Counted from the stretch's first letter, positions 39,568 through 49,842 are shown. The stretch is DNA of 64,000 bases from Citrobacter portucalensis (GCF_002042885.1 NZ_MVFY01000001.1:186001-250000), one strand, 5' to 3'. Translations and numbers: made by a program. The notes: a model not told the origin generated them from the sequence alone.

Positions 39568-40917
39568 TTAAACTTCTTCGCCAGAATAAGCCACAACGCA
39601 ATTACGGCCTCGGTTTTTTGCCATATACAGGGCGCGGTCTGCGCAATCAGCAAGTTGTTCAGGGGCTGAACGGTTATCAAGCGAGGTTACGATACCCAGG
39701 CTGATGGTGATGATGCGTGGAAAATCACCTTTAGTCGTGGCCTGAGTTTGTTGTTCTACGTGTTTTCTGATTCGCTCTGCGATGTTAAATGCTGCATCAG
39801 CGTTAGTTTCAGGTAGCAAAATAGCAAACTCTTCTCCGCCAATACGCGCCACGATGTCGTTACGTCGACTCAGTCGCTGCATAATTTCTGACAGTTTAAT
39901 TATCACTCTGTCACCCTGCAAATGTCCCCAGGTGTCATTGACCGACTTAAAGAAATCAATGTCGCAAAAGACAATGCTCAGGGGTTTATGGGTCGCTGTC
40001 ATTTTAATCTCATTGCTGAGTGCGTTATAAAAATAGCCACGGTTGAAAAGTCGGGTCATCGGGTCGCGGACTGAATTTTCATAGGATAATTCATAGGCCT
40101 GACGTGAGGCTTTGTAGCGCTTGAAAATATCAGACATGAGCACGATCATCACGGCCATTGCGCTAAGGCACTCCAGGCCTCTGGCGAGATACCATCCAGC
40201 GGAGTCTATATGCGTGTACTTCAGCATAATGATGACACTTAACAGATTGCTCAGGGCAACCAGTGACATACTTACCCAAAACTGTGTTTTTAGCCGGGTT
40301 AATTTTGCCCCTAATAAAACGATACAGGTCCACAAGATAATGAGGACATAAATAAAGCTACCACGCCAGGGTCTAAGCCATTCAAACGTTTCTGTGTCAA
40401 CCAACTGAAACGATATTGGCGTAATACGGATGGAGTAGAGGATAGCCATTACCAGATGCAACATGCACCATAAATAAGTGGCGTAAATAACTGTTTTACC
40501 ATGCTTTTCTTTTTTATTTTTAAACGTATATAAATAGTATGTTGCAAAGAACAACCCCGTAATTAACATGTTCCTCATAAAGTATAAAACAGCAATGTCA
40601 TTGTAGATGACACCAGGAAGACCGTTTTTATAAAAATAAATATAGAGCGCAAGAAATAAGAAAACCCCTGAGAAATAAAACGCGCAGGCCAGGGGTAAAA
40701 GATATTTTTTGCGCCGATAACTCATGTAATTCATCGTCATAAAGCACCCAGTCTGAATGTGCAATACACCAGCAAAGGTTGCAATAACCGGGTAAAAAGA
40801 TAGGCTATAACGCTGATTACTAAAAGGGATATACCAAAGAAAAATGGATGTTGTTAGGGACAGGAGTAAAAAAAAAGTTAAATTCTTTTTGTGAATGTTT
40901 ATTTGTGTTGTATTCAT
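39568..40917 (-). CDS. Membrane diguanylate cyclase (MASE-type sensor plus GGDEF)
   Basis: The product has 449 residues. Eight hydrophobic segments (about residues 13-262) make an integral-membrane sensor most like the MASE4 type. The cytoplasmic GGDEF domain (about 283-445) has the active-site motif GGEEF at 360-364, so it should make cyclic di-GMP from two GTP. An RxxD inhibitory site (Arg351-Asp354) lies five residues before it, implying product feedback. Base composition is A/T-rich compared with flanking genes, and E. coli K-12 has no gene here, so it looks acquired. The signal sensed is unknown. Confidence 0.88.
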   Translation of the reverse strand: MNTTQINIHKKNLTFFLLLSLTTSIFLWYIPFSNQRYSLSFYPVIATFAGVLHIQTGCFMTMNYMSYRRKKYLLPLACAFYFSGVFLFLALYIYFYKNGLPGVIYNDIAVLYFMRNMLITGLFFATYYLYTFKNKKEKHGKTVIYATYLWCMLHLVMAILYSIRITPISFQLVDTETFEWLRPWRGSFIYVLIILWTCIVLLGAKLTRLKTQFWVSMSLVALSNLLSVIIMLKYTHIDSAGWYLARGLECLSAMAVMIVLMSDIFKRYKASRQAYELSYENSVRDPMTRLFNRGYFYNALSNEIKMTATHKPLSIVFCDIDFFKSVNDTWGHLQGDRVIIKLSEIMQRLSRRNDIVARIGGEEFAILLPETNADAAFNIAERIRKHVEQQTQATTKGDFPRIITISLGIVTSLDNRSAPEQLADCADRALYMAKNRGRNCVVAYSGEEV

Positions 40918-41081
40918 GATTTTTATGTATATAAAACAGCGCTATATTTCGGCTATCTTCTCAGCTTTGTATTTTGTCTTTTTGATTTTTATTGCTGTTG
41001 ATTTTGACTGGCAGGAAAAGTCAGGGAGGAATTGGTATTAAAAAAAACGATAAAAAACAGATTTGTTTTTTTATATAAGGA

Positions 41082-41108
41082 GTTGCGCAATGAGTTCTTC
41101 ATTGCGCA
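41082..41108 (-). terminator. Hairpin after malY
   Basis: TTGCGCAATGA (41082-41092) and TCATTGCGCAA (41098-41108) form a perfect 11-bp stem with a five-base loop seven bases beyond the malY stop. The following minus-strand sequence is CTCCTTATATAAAAAA, so the T run is weak. Confidence 0.65.
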
Positions 41109-41115
41109 AGACTAT

Positions 41116-42288
41116 TTAACGTATTGTGCGGATGGCGTTAATCAACCCCTGAACGCCTTTTTCAAGCTTGGAACGTGGACATCCGGCATTGAGGCGCACA
41201 AAACCGCGTCCTTCTTCTCCGTATGTGTATCCGGGCATGATGGCGACTTTCTGCTGATGGATGAGTGCATCCTGCAGTGCGTGGTCATCAAGGTTGAGTG
41301 GACGCAAGTCAATCCATGCCAGATAGGTGGATTGCGGAACCTGCCAGTTCAGTTCGGGGAATGCGTTATTCAGCTCGTGCGCGATGTAATCCAGGTTACT
41401 GGCAAGATAATCCCGCAGCGCATCAAGCCAGCTAGCGCCCTGTTGGTAGGCTGCGATATGTGCGCTAAGCGCGAGCACTGCAGGTGAGGAAAGACCATCC
41501 CGACCCTTTAACGCACTGAGGTAATCGTTGCGACTCTGCTCATCCTCAATAATCCCGTAAGCCCCGGTTAATGCCGGAATATTGAAGCTCTTTGAACCGG
41601 AGGTGAACAGCGCCCAACTGTCGCGCGCGACGTTACTCCACGGGATGTGCGGCTGGTCTGCCCATACCATATCCATATGGATCTCATCAGAGATGACTTT
41701 TACACCGTGGCGCTGACACAGCTCCGCCATGGTTTCCAGTTCATCGCGCGTCCACACCTTACCGGTTGGGTTGTGCGGGCTGCAAAGCAGGAGAATTTTG
41801 CTTTCAGGCCGGGACAGGGCTTTCTCTAGTGCAACCATGTCGCAAAACCAGCCGTCAGCGCGTTTTTCAAGTCCGACAGCGCATACCTGGCGCTGATTAC
41901 CTTCAATCGCTTTGTAAAACGCGTCGTAAGCCGGCGTATGAATAACCACCGCATCACCCGCAGAAGACCACTGGCGGATTAGCTCCGATACCATATAGAT
42001 GACTGAGGGGCCATAAACCAGCGACTCAGGATCGATTTGGGTATTATGACGCGATAGAAACCAGTGGCTAATCGCCGCCAGAAATTCATCATTTTTCCAG
42101 CGACTGTAACCCAACACGCCATGTGACAGGCGCTGAGTCAGCGCCTCCAGAATGCAGGGGGCGGTGGCAAAATCCATATCGGAGATGGTGAACGGCAGAA
42201 GGTCGGCTGAACCAAAACGGTCGGCAACGTAATCCCACTGAGTACACCAGGTACCATGCCTGTCCACAACCTTTGAAAAATCAAACAT
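41116..42288 (-). CDS. malY: Cystathionine beta-lyase/maltose regulon modulator MalY
   Basis: The product has 390 residues and is a PLP enzyme of aminotransferase fold type I. Lys233 in TSGSKSFNIP binds PLP; CSPHNPTGK is at 169-177. E. coli MalY cleaves cystathionine and, separately, binds and inactivates MalT, dampening the maltose regulon. It is cotranscribed with malX (ten bases apart) and under MalI control. All key residues are intact. Confidence 0.96.
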   Translation of the reverse strand: MFDFSKVVDRHGTWCTQWDYVADRFGSADLLPFTISDMDFATAPCILEALTQRLSHGVLGYSRWKNDEFLAAISHWFLSRHNTQIDPESLVYGPSVIYMVSELIRQWSSAGDAVVIHTPAYDAFYKAIEGNQRQVCAVGLEKRADGWFCDMVALEKALSRPESKILLLCSPHNPTGKVWTRDELETMAELCQRHGVKVISDEIHMDMVWADQPHIPWSNVARDSWALFTSGSKSFNIPALTGAYGIIEDEQSRNDYLSALKGRDGLSSPAVLALSAHIAAYQQGASWLDALRDYLASNLDYIAHELNNAFPELNWQVPQSTYLAWIDLRPLNLDDHALQDALIHQQKVAIMPGYTYGEEGRGFVRLNAGCPRSKLEKGVQGLINAIRTIR

Positions 42289-42298
42289 ATTGTTGTCC

Positions 42299-43891
42299 TT
42301 AAGCCTGTACGGTGTTCATCAGAACTGCGATCTCGTCTTTCACTGACTGGACCTGCGGACCAATAACAACCTGAAGATTATGCTGATTGAGTTGCACTAC
42401 GCCAATGGCGCGATTGTCCTTCAGTGCCTGTACGTTCACAAGCGACATATCCTTTACTGACAAGCGCAGACGGGTAATGCAGTTATCAAGGCTGACAATG
42501 TTTTCCGCACCGCCCAGCGCCGCCAGAATGGCAGGGACGTTGTAACCGGATTTACCCGGTGCTCCCGCCATGACTTTATCGATATTGCTGGCAATTTCGA
42601 CGTCCCGACCCGGGGTCTTCAGATTGAAGCGTGTGATGGCGAAACGGAAGATCACGTAGTACACCGCGAACCAGATCGCAGCCACGACAGGGACCAGATA
42701 CCACTTGGTAGAGAGTCCGTGCAGGATGCCGAATACCACAAAGTCAATCAGGTTACCGTCCGTGTTACCGATGGTGACGCCTAACACCGCCATCACGGTG
42801 AAACCAAGACCGGTCAGCAGGGCGTGGATTACATACAAAACAGGGGCAACGAACAGGAATAAGAACTCGAGTGGTTCGGTTGTACCGCCGATCACGCAGG
42901 CAATGAGACCAGAAATTAACAACCCTTTAATTTTATGACGATTTTCAGGGCGAGCACAGTGGTACATAGCGAGCGCTGCCCCCGGCAAACCACCGAGGAA
43001 CGCCGGCATTTTACCCTGCGACAGGAAGCGGGTTGCGCTTTCAGAGAAACCTTGTGTTGTCGGGCAGCTCAGTTGAGCCTGGAAAATAGTCAGTGCGCCG
43101 CTCACGCTGTGACCGCAGACTTCCTGCGTGCCGCCAGCTTCGGTGAAGCGAATGAGTGCCACCAGAATATGATGCAGACCAAACGGCAGCAGCAGACGTT
43201 CACCGGTACCAAACAGCATTGGACCAAATTCGCCCGCGCTGTTGATGATGTGGCCGAGCCCGTTAATGCCCATGGCGAAAACCGGCCAAACCAGGGGAAT
43301 GACCAGGCCGACCAGTCCCATCACCACCGAAGAGATAATTGGTACAAAGCGGGTACCGCCGAAGAAGGCCAGTGCATCCGGCAGGCGAATGTTGTGGAAA
43401 CGTTCATGCAGCATCCAGACGATGATCCCGGCAATAACAGCGCCGAGGATCCCGGTGTCGATCGACTGGATCCCCAGGATATTCTGTACGTTGTTAGCCT
43501 TCAGGATCGTGGCATCCGTGGTAGGCAAGATACCTTTCGCGGTTAACCAGAAGTTGACGGCAAGGTTCATCACCGCATAACCAACAAAACCGGCAAATGC
43601 CGCTACGCCTTTGTTCTCGCGGGCCAGGCCGAGAGGTATGGCAATACAGAACATCACCGGTAAGAAGCTAAACGCAAATGAGCCTACTTTGCTCATCCAG
43701 GTAAAAATAGCCTGCAGTACCGGATTACCCAATGCCGGAATCAGCGTTAAGACATCATGACTACTTAACGAGCTGCCGATCCCTAACATGATCCCGCAGA
43801 ATGAGAGCAGAGCCACGGGCAGCATAAAGGTTTTGCCCAACTGCTGGAAAAATTCCCATAACGTAATTTTTGGTGTGGTTCTCGTCGTCAT
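42299..43891 (-). CDS. malX: PTS IIBC component MalX
   Basis: The product has 530 residues. An N-terminal EIIC domain with about ten membrane segments contains the GTTEPLEFLFLF substrate-site motif. A C-terminal EIIB domain has the phosphocysteine in LDNCITRLRL. There is no EIIA domain, so it presumably uses the glucose EIIA, Crr. MalX can transport glucose or maltose in mutants, but its natural substrate is unclear. The ATG at 43891 has AGGAG eight bases upstream and matches the E. coli length. Confidence 0.95.
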   Translation of the reverse strand: MTTRTTPKITLWEFFQQLGKTFMLPVALLSFCGIMLGIGSSLSSHDVLTLIPALGNPVLQAIFTWMSKVGSFAFSFLPVMFCIAIPLGLARENKGVAAFAGFVGYAVMNLAVNFWLTAKGILPTTDATILKANNVQNILGIQSIDTGILGAVIAGIIVWMLHERFHNIRLPDALAFFGGTRFVPIISSVVMGLVGLVIPLVWPVFAMGINGLGHIINSAGEFGPMLFGTGERLLLPFGLHHILVALIRFTEAGGTQEVCGHSVSGALTIFQAQLSCPTTQGFSESATRFLSQGKMPAFLGGLPGAALAMYHCARPENRHKIKGLLISGLIACVIGGTTEPLEFLFLFVAPVLYVIHALLTGLGFTVMAVLGVTIGNTDGNLIDFVVFGILHGLSTKWYLVPVVAAIWFAVYYVIFRFAITRFNLKTPGRDVEIASNIDKVMAGAPGKSGYNVPAILAALGGAENIVSLDNCITRLRLSVKDMSLVNVQALKDNRAIGVVQLNQHNLQVVIGPQVQSVKDEIAVLMNTVQA

Positions 43892-43935
43892 CAAACGACT
43901 CCTCGTAAAAGCTAGCTGACTAATGATGGCGAGAA

Positions 43936-43951
43936 GATAAAACGTTTTACC
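43936..43951. promoter_or_regulatory. MalI operator near malX
   Basis: GATAAAACGTTTTACC is a near-palindrome, 45 bp before the malX start. It differs from the perfect copy near malI by one base in the right arm. Confidence 0.85.
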
Positions 43952-43960
43952 TAATTTTAG

Positions 43961-43976
43961 TGCGGTATAAATCACA
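43961..43976. promoter_or_regulatory. CRP-like site between malX and malI
   Basis: TGCGG, six bases, TCACA resembles the CRP consensus TGTGA-N6-TCACA, with a good right half and a weaker left half. It lies between the two MalI operators, and the E. coli malI-malX region is CRP-activated. Confidence 0.6.
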
Positions 43977-44014
43977 TTATCGAACGATAATAGGGCGTAT
44001 AAATATAAGTGATT

Positions 44015-44030
44015 GATAAAACGTTTTATC
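44015..44030. promoter_or_regulatory. MalI operator near malI
   Basis: GATAAAACGTTTTATC is a perfect 16-bp palindrome, 31 bp before the malI start, of the kind bound by LacI-family proteins. Confidence 0.88.
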
Positions 44031-44060
44031 CGTCACGTTATCAGGGAGTTTTCCGTTTTT

Positions 44061-45089
44061 ATGGCTATAGCCAAAAAAATAACCATCCATGATGTTGCGC
44101 TGGCCGCGGGCGTTTCGGTTAGTACCGTCTCATTGGTGCTCAGTGGAAAAGGCCGTATTTCATCCGCGACCGGCGAACGGGTGAATGCCGCTATTGAGCA
44201 ACTGGGGTTTGTGCGTAATCGCCAGGCATCAGCGCTGCGTGGCGGGCAGAGCGGGGTAATTGGTTTGATCGTGCGCGACCTCTCCACCCCGTTTTACGCC
44301 GAGTTGACGGCGGGTCTGACGGAAGCTTTAGAAGCGCAGGGGCGCATGGTCTTTTTATTACATGGTGGCAGAGATGGCGAACAGCTGGCGCAGCGTTTCG
44401 CTATGCTGCTTAATCAAGGGGTTGATGGTGTGGTGATCGCCGGGGCAGCCGGCAGTAGCGACGACCTACAACAACTGGCCGCCGATAAGGGGATTCCGGT
44501 AGTGTTTGCGTCTCGGGCCAGCTACCTGGATGACGTTGACACCGTCAGACCTGACAACATGCAGGCAGCGCAATTGCTGGTTGAACATCTGATACGCCAT
44601 GGGCATCAGCGCATCGCGTGGTTGGGGGGGCAGAGTTCTTCATTGACCCGCGCAGAGCGTGTCGGCGGCTATTGTACGACGTTGCTAAAGTATGGTTTAC
44701 CGTTTCATAGCGACTGGGTGCTGGAGTGCTCATCCAGCCAAAAGCAGGCCGCAGAGGAGGTGACCGCGCTGTTACGTCGTAACCCAACGATCAGCGCAGT
44801 GGTGTGCTACAACGAAACCATAGCCGTTGGCGCCTGGTTTGGCCTGATGAGAGCAGGGCGTCAGAGTGGTGAAATTGGCGTAGACCGCTACTTCGAACAG
44901 CAGATCTCGTTAGCTGGATTTGCCGATGTAGCGGAAAATGCACTGGACGATATCCCCATTATTTGGGCCTGTACGCCCGCGCGTGAAATGGGATATACCC
45001 TTGCTGAGCGCATGCTACAGCGCATTGGGCACGATGATGGTCATTCGCGTAACTTAACGCTTTCCGCCCGTCTGGTGGTGGCAAAATAA
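44061..45089 (+). CDS. malI: LacI-family repressor MalI
   Basis: The product has 342 residues, as in E. coli. It represses malXY and itself. The helix-turn-helix is ITIHDVALAAGVSVSTVSLV at about 8-27, followed by the hinge and a periplasmic-binding-like domain. The inducer is not known. The ATG at 44061 gives the E. coli length; the frame is open back to 44013, but that would overlap the operator. Two operators and a CRP-like site fill the divergent promoter region. Confidence 0.95.
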   Translation: MAIAKKITIHDVALAAGVSVSTVSLVLSGKGRISSATGERVNAAIEQLGFVRNRQASALRGGQSGVIGLIVRDLSTPFYAELTAGLTEALEAQGRMVFLLHGGRDGEQLAQRFAMLLNQGVDGVVIAGAAGSSDDLQQLAADKGIPVVFASRASYLDDVDTVRPDNMQAAQLLVEHLIRHGHQRIAWLGGQSSSLTRAERVGGYCTTLLKYGLPFHSDWVLECSSSQKQAAEEVTALLRRNPTISAVVCYNETIAVGAWFGLMRAGRQSGEIGVDRYFEQQISLAGFADVAENALDDIPIIWACTPAREMGYTLAERMLQRIGHDDGHSRNLTLSARLVVAK

Positions 45090-45093
45090 AAAA

Positions 45094-45121
45094 GGCCCGA
45101 TAAACACACGGTTATCGGGCC
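45094..45121 (-). terminator. Terminator between malI and ydgA
   Basis: GGCCCGATAA (45094-45103) and TTATCGGGCC (45112-45121) form a perfect 10-bp stem. The A run on its left makes a T tract for ydgA on the minus strand. It may also stop malI transcripts. Confidence 0.85.
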
Positions 45122-45136
45122 TGTTGTCACGCGTAT

Positions 45137-46645
45137 TTACTGTTGCGGAATAGCCGGGGCATCCGGTTCGCCGAGAGAAGGCATACCGAACATGCCAACA
45201 AACTCATCCAGCGACATTTTTTGTCCGTTTAAGGTAACCTGGCCGTTTGCGTATTGCAGGCTGGAGCCGATGACGTTGTCCTGCATCGTTGTAATACGGA
45301 ACATCTGACCCATTGCCGCCAGGCCATTCACCTGTTGTTTCGCCAGATCGGCCGCTTGTTCCTGCTGATAGCCTTCAATTTTGGCAATCTGCGTCATGAA
45401 CTCAGTCGCCATATCAACCGGAATCGTCAGCTTAGCATCCAGTGATTTGACCGAACGATCCACTTCCTGAGCCAGCGTTTGTGGTTCCTCAGTATTTGCT
45501 GTCGGATCTTTTAGCAGCAGTGACAGATTAAATGCAGTTTCACCTTTTGCATTTTTCCAGCTCAGCGGGGCTATGGTGATAGCCGGCTCGCCTTTCATCA
45601 GAATCGGCAGCGCATTGAAGAAGGCTTCAGTGACTTTTTGCTGATAAAGCTCAGGGTTTTGTACCACATCAATCTGCGCCATCAGCGCCTTGGTTTGGGC
45701 GCTATACTGCTGACTGAACTGGTGTAATGCTTCACCGTCAATCTGGCCAACTTTCAGCGTCAGTTTACCGCTACCCATATCCTGACCCTGCAATTTCAGA
45801 CTGTTCAGCGTGTAATCCAACTGGCTGTTGACAGTTTTACCGTCGTTGATCAGATCGGATTTACCATCAATACCCATGCCTTCCAGAACCGCCAACTCTT
45901 TACCTTCGACGGAAATCGACAGTTTATCGAGTGACAATTTCTGGTCGCCTATGCGCTCACCAAAGCTGGCAATACTGCTGGAACCCTCAGTTTTCAGGTT
46001 ATTGAAAGTCATTTGTACTTTCTGGTCATACTCGTTGACCGCATTGACCACGCCGCTTTGCGCATTGCCTGTCAGCGAGACAGCGTTACCTTCTTTGTCT
46101 GCTGTAAACTGGAATTCCCCGCCGCTGAAGGCTACTTTTTCGTCGCCTTTCTCATAGTTCAGTGGTTTGAGGGAGAGATCGGAACGGGTATCGCCGCTGT
46201 AGCCGATTCGGGAATTAATGACAAATGGCGACTCACCTTTGGCAATATCAAACAGTGGTTTGGTAACGTCGTTATTGACCAGAGTCGTTTTCACGGAGGC
46301 CATAGCCGGGACCAGATTCAGTGATTTCAACTGAGCCAGCGGGAATGGACCGTGATCGACGGTTTCATTCAGGACGATACTTTGCCCCGGTTTTAGCCAG
46401 GAATCTGCCTGCCCGGCGATTGGTTTCACCACCAATTGCAGTTGGCTATTGAACACCCCGCGCTGGTAGTTTTGATAACTCAGTTCAATGCCCGCCTCAG
46501 GGGAGAAACGTTTTAACTGATCGTTTGCCTGTGTCACCATCTCGGCGAGATGCGTTTCAAGTTTCTTACCTGTGTACCAGGCGCCGCCCGTCCAGACGAT
46601 ACCCAGCGCAACCACCACACCCGCAGCTACCAGCGATTTTTTCAT
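45137..46645 (-). CDS. ydgA: DUF945 family protein YdgA
   Basis: The product has 502 residues with an N-terminal signal-anchor (KKSLVAAGVVVALGIVWTGG) and a long, mostly beta-rich exported part of DUF945. E. coli YdgA is an inner-membrane-anchored protein of unknown function. The ATG at 46645 fits the E. coli start and length; GGAT lies a few bases upstream. An in-frame ATG four codons earlier is possible. It ends in the repeated Pro-Ala tail APAIPQQ. Confidence 0.9.
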   Translation of the reverse strand: MKKSLVAAGVVVALGIVWTGGAWYTGKKLETHLAEMVTQANDQLKRFSPEAGIELSYQNYQRGVFNSQLQLVVKPIAGQADSWLKPGQSIVLNETVDHGPFPLAQLKSLNLVPAMASVKTTLVNNDVTKPLFDIAKGESPFVINSRIGYSGDTRSDLSLKPLNYEKGDEKVAFSGGEFQFTADKEGNAVSLTGNAQSGVVNAVNEYDQKVQMTFNNLKTEGSSSIASFGERIGDQKLSLDKLSISVEGKELAVLEGMGIDGKSDLINDGKTVNSQLDYTLNSLKLQGQDMGSGKLTLKVGQIDGEALHQFSQQYSAQTKALMAQIDVVQNPELYQQKVTEAFFNALPILMKGEPAITIAPLSWKNAKGETAFNLSLLLKDPTANTEEPQTLAQEVDRSVKSLDAKLTIPVDMATEFMTQIAKIEGYQQEQAADLAKQQVNGLAAMGQMFRITTMQDNVIGSSLQYANGQVTLNGQKMSLDEFVGMFGMPSLGEPDAPAIPQQ

Positions 46646-46657
46646 TTCGATATCCAT

Positions 46658-46688
46658 AAAATAAAACCAGGCGTTTGAAGACGCCTGG
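46658..46688 (-). terminator. Terminator of manA
   Basis: CCAGGCGT (46667-46674) and ACGCCTGG (46681-46688) form an 8-bp stem. On the minus strand it is followed by TTTTATTTT. It lies between manA and ydgA, which run in the same direction, and ends about 12 bp before the ydgA start codon. Confidence 0.82.
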
Positions 46689-46751
46689 AGGAGTGACATG
46701 TCTTTAACACACTACAGCTTAGCAAGAGTTGTTAAAAATATCAGTATCTTG

Positions 46752-47927
46752 CTATAGCTTGTTATAAACCCGGGCTAAACGACCTGCGCCACTAATGTTA
46801 ACCGGCGATTCATTCGCGCCAATAAAGGCCGATTCACCCGGTCGCAGAACCAGACGTTGCTCGCCTTTACTCAGCACGGCTTCACCCTCTATGCAGAACA
46901 AAATGGCTGCACTTTGCTGGCTGATATCTGCGCCATTGGTAGTAAGGTCATGCAGGGAGAACGCAAAATCGTCAACCGGGATTGGGAAGTCCAGTTCACC
47001 ATCAGATTCAACCGGCGTGGTCAGTAACTGGTTTGCTGGCTTGGCGACAAACTTCACGTTGGCGACCAGTTCCGGGATATCAATATATTTTGGCGTTAGT
47101 CCGGCACGCAGCACGTTGTCCGAGTTAGCCATCACCTCAAGCGCCACACCTTGCAGGTAAGCGTGCGGGGTTTCGGCAAATAAGAACATAGCCTCGCCTG
47201 GATTGAGTTTCACCACATTGAGCAGCAGCGGGGAGAAAAGCCCACTGTCGTTCGGGTAGACGTCAGCGATCAGACGGATGGTTTGCCAGGGTTCACCCTG
47301 CTGGCTGTTCAGCGCTGATTTCAGGATCGCCAACGCATGGGATTTCTCCTCATCCTGCATATTCAGCAAGCTGGTGAAAAGATAGCTCAGACGTTCCGCA
47401 CTCGGTTCTTCCAGGAAATGTGCAATAGCCGGATGTGCGGCGGAAACGGGTTGTAACAATGCAACAATGTCAGAGAACTCGCGGAATGCGTTCATCGCCA
47501 GGAAAGGCGTCAAAGCAAATACCAGTTCTGGTTTGTGGTTAGGATCTTTGTAGTTGCGCTCGGCGGCATCCATCGGGATCCCCGCGGCGTTTTCTTTGGC
47601 AAATCCAATTTCAGAATTGTGCTTGTTAGGATGAACCTGAATCGAAAGTGGTTGAGCAGCGCAGAGTACTTTAAACAGGAAGGGCAGTTCACCAAAACGT
47701 TGCGCTACGGCTTCGCCTAGCAGTGCGGATTTATCGTGCTCGATAACGTCGCGCAGAGCAACCGTCTGACCGTCAGCGCCCAGAACCTGCGAACTGCTTT
47801 TCGGATGCGCGCCCATCCACAACTCAGCCATCGGTTGCTGAGTGGGGTTGGCAATGCCATAGAGTTCCGTTAACGCCGTTTTACTTCCCCAGGCGTAGTT
47901 CTGCACTGAGTTGATGAGTTTTTGCAT
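46752..47927 (-). CDS. manA: Mannose-6-phosphate isomerase
   Basis: The product has 391 residues and is a type I, zinc-dependent phosphomannose isomerase that interconverts mannose-6-phosphate and fructose-6-phosphate. QVHPNKHNSEIGF and NHKPELVFAL near 97-145 carry zinc and active-site residues. The ATG at 47927, preceded by AGGG, gives the E. coli start MQKLINSVQNYAWGS. The long open frame upstream overlaps fumA and is not coding. It is divergent from fumA. Confidence 0.96.
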   Translation of the reverse strand: MQKLINSVQNYAWGSKTALTELYGIANPTQQPMAELWMGAHPKSSSQVLGADGQTVALRDVIEHDKSALLGEAVAQRFGELPFLFKVLCAAQPLSIQVHPNKHNSEIGFAKENAAGIPMDAAERNYKDPNHKPELVFALTPFLAMNAFREFSDIVALLQPVSAAHPAIAHFLEEPSAERLSYLFTSLLNMQDEEKSHALAILKSALNSQQGEPWQTIRLIADVYPNDSGLFSPLLLNVVKLNPGEAMFLFAETPHAYLQGVALEVMANSDNVLRAGLTPKYIDIPELVANVKFVAKPANQLLTTPVESDGELDFPIPVDDFAFSLHDLTTNGADISQQSAAILFCIEGEAVLSKGEQRLVLRPGESAFIGANESPVNISGAGRLARVYNKL

Positions 47928-48189
47928 TATCAAGCCCTGTTTCAATGTTGAATTTTCTACGGCTATTAAACCAAGAAACCCTGAGGGAAGTAACCTGCAC
48001 ATGTAAAAAGTCGTACTTGTCTCAGTTTTTGTTAAAAAAATGTGTAGGATATGGTGACTCGCTTTTAATACCCTGAGTAATTCCGGTTGCAGAAAGCTCT
48101 TCCTTCTACAACCGGATCTGCGGCAGGGAAGCAGGGCAATGGAACATCTGCCCAGAGAATAACCAGACCGAGCAGTAAGTGAGAGCACA

Positions 48190-49836
48190 ATGTCAAACAA
48201 ACCCTTTCATTATCAGCATCCTTTCCCCCTCAAAAAGGATGATACCGAATACTATCTGCTGACCAGCGACTATGTCTCTGTTGCCGAATTTGAAGGGCAG
48301 GAGATTGTTAAAGTTGCACCGCAAGCCTTAACCCTGCTGGCTCGTCAGGCCTTTCATGATGCGTCGTTTATGCTGCGTCCCGCACATCAACAGCAGGTAG
48401 CTGATATTCTGCGCGACCCGGAGGCCAGCGAAAACGACAAATATGTGGCCCTGCAATTCCTGCGTAACTCTGACATCGCGGCAAAAGGCATTTTGCCGAC
48501 CTGTCAGGACACCGGAACTGCGATTATCGTGGGTAAAAAAGGTCAGCGTGTCTGGACCGGTGGGGGTGATGAGGAGGCGCTGGCACGAGGCGTCTATAAC
48601 ACCTACATCGAAGACAACCTGCGCTATTCACAAAACGCAGCGCTGGATATGTATAAAGAGGTGAACACCGGTACCAACCTGCCAGCACAAATCGATTTGT
48701 ATACCGTCGACGGAGATGAATACAAATTCCTGTGTATTGCCAAAGGTGGTGGTTCGGCGAATAAAACCTATCTGTACCAGGAAACCAAAGCGCTGCTAAC
48801 ACCGGGCAAATTAAAAGATTACCTGGTTGAGAAAATGCGTACGTTGGGCACTGCGGCTTGTCCGCCGTATCACATCGCGTTCGTAATCGGTGGAACATCG
48901 GCAGAAGCCACACTGAAAACGGTCAAACTGGCTTCTGCAAAATACTACGACGAACTGCCGACAGAAGGTAACGAACATGGTCAGGCATTCCGCGATGTAG
49001 AGCTGGAAAAAGAGCTGCTGATTGAGGCGCAGAATTTGGGGCTTGGCGCGCAGTTTGGTGGGAAGTACTTCGCGCATGATATCCGCGTGATCCGCCTGCC
49101 GCGTCACGGCGCGTCGTGTCCGGTTGGTATGGGCGTTTCTTGCTCAGCCGATCGAAATATCAAAGCCAAGATCAACCGCGAAGGTATCTGGATCGAAAAA
49201 CTGGAGCATAATCCTGGCAAATTTATACCGGAAGAACTGCGCCAGGCGGGAGAGGGTGAAGCGGTGCGCGTTGACCTCAATCGCCCGATGAAAGAGATCC
49301 TGGCCCAGCTGTCGCAGTACCCGGTTTCTACGCGTCTGTCACTTAACGGTACAATCATTGTTGGTCGTGATATTGCGCATGCGAAACTGAAAGAACGGCT
49401 GGATAACGGCGAAAGTTTGCCGCAGTATGTTAAAGATCACCCGATCTATTACGCAGGTCCGGCAAAAACGCCGGAAGGCTATGCCTCTGGTTCGCTGGGG
49501 CCAACCACTGCCGGACGTATGGACTCGTATGTTGACCAGCTTCAGGCCGCTGGTGGGAGCATGATTATGCTGGCGAAAGGCAATCGCAGCCAGCAGGTGA
49601 CCGATGCTTGCCATAAACATGGCGGCTTCTATTTGGGCAGTATTGGCGGCCCCGCCGCGGTGCTGGCTCAGGGCAGTATCAAGAGCCTGGAGTGCGTGGA
49701 ATACCCGGAACTCGGGATGGAAGCCATCTGGAAAATTGAAGTAGAAGATTTCCCGGCATTTATCCTGGTAGATGACAAAGGCAACGATTTCTTCAAGCAA
49801 ATTCAGACGTCGCAGTGCGCACGCTGCGTTAAGTAA
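48190..49836 (+). CDS. fumA: Fumarase A, class I [4Fe-4S]
   Basis: The product has 548 residues and hydrates fumarate to malate in the TCA cycle. It is the oxygen-sensitive class I enzyme. Cluster cysteines are at Cys105 (LPTCQDTG), in TAACPPYHI and in SCSADRN. The start ATG at 48190 gives the E. coli N-terminus. The transcript ends at a strong hairpin before fumC, which has its own promoter. Confidence 0.97.
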   Translation: MSNKPFHYQHPFPLKKDDTEYYLLTSDYVSVAEFEGQEIVKVAPQALTLLARQAFHDASFMLRPAHQQQVADILRDPEASENDKYVALQFLRNSDIAAKGILPTCQDTGTAIIVGKKGQRVWTGGGDEEALARGVYNTYIEDNLRYSQNAALDMYKEVNTGTNLPAQIDLYTVDGDEYKFLCIAKGGGSANKTYLYQETKALLTPGKLKDYLVEKMRTLGTAACPPYHIAFVIGGTSAEATLKTVKLASAKYYDELPTEGNEHGQAFRDVELEKELLIEAQNLGLGAQFGGKYFAHDIRVIRLPRHGASCPVGMGVSCSADRNIKAKINREGIWIEKLEHNPGKFIPEELRQAGEGEAVRVDLNRPMKEILAQLSQYPVSTRLSLNGTIIVGRDIAHAKLKERLDNGESLPQYVKDHPIYYAGPAKTPEGYASGSLGPTTAGRMDSYVDQLQAAGGSMIMLAKGNRSQQVTDACHKHGGFYLGSIGGPAAVLAQGSIKSLECVEYPELGMEAIWKIEVEDFPAFILVDDKGNDFFKQIQTSQCARCVK

Positions 49837-49842
49837 CGTCAG

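Noticed and set aside
42935..43546. A 203-codon plus-strand frame opposite malX.
   Set aside because: It is the antisense of a polytopic membrane protein gene, with no ribosome-binding site or domain.
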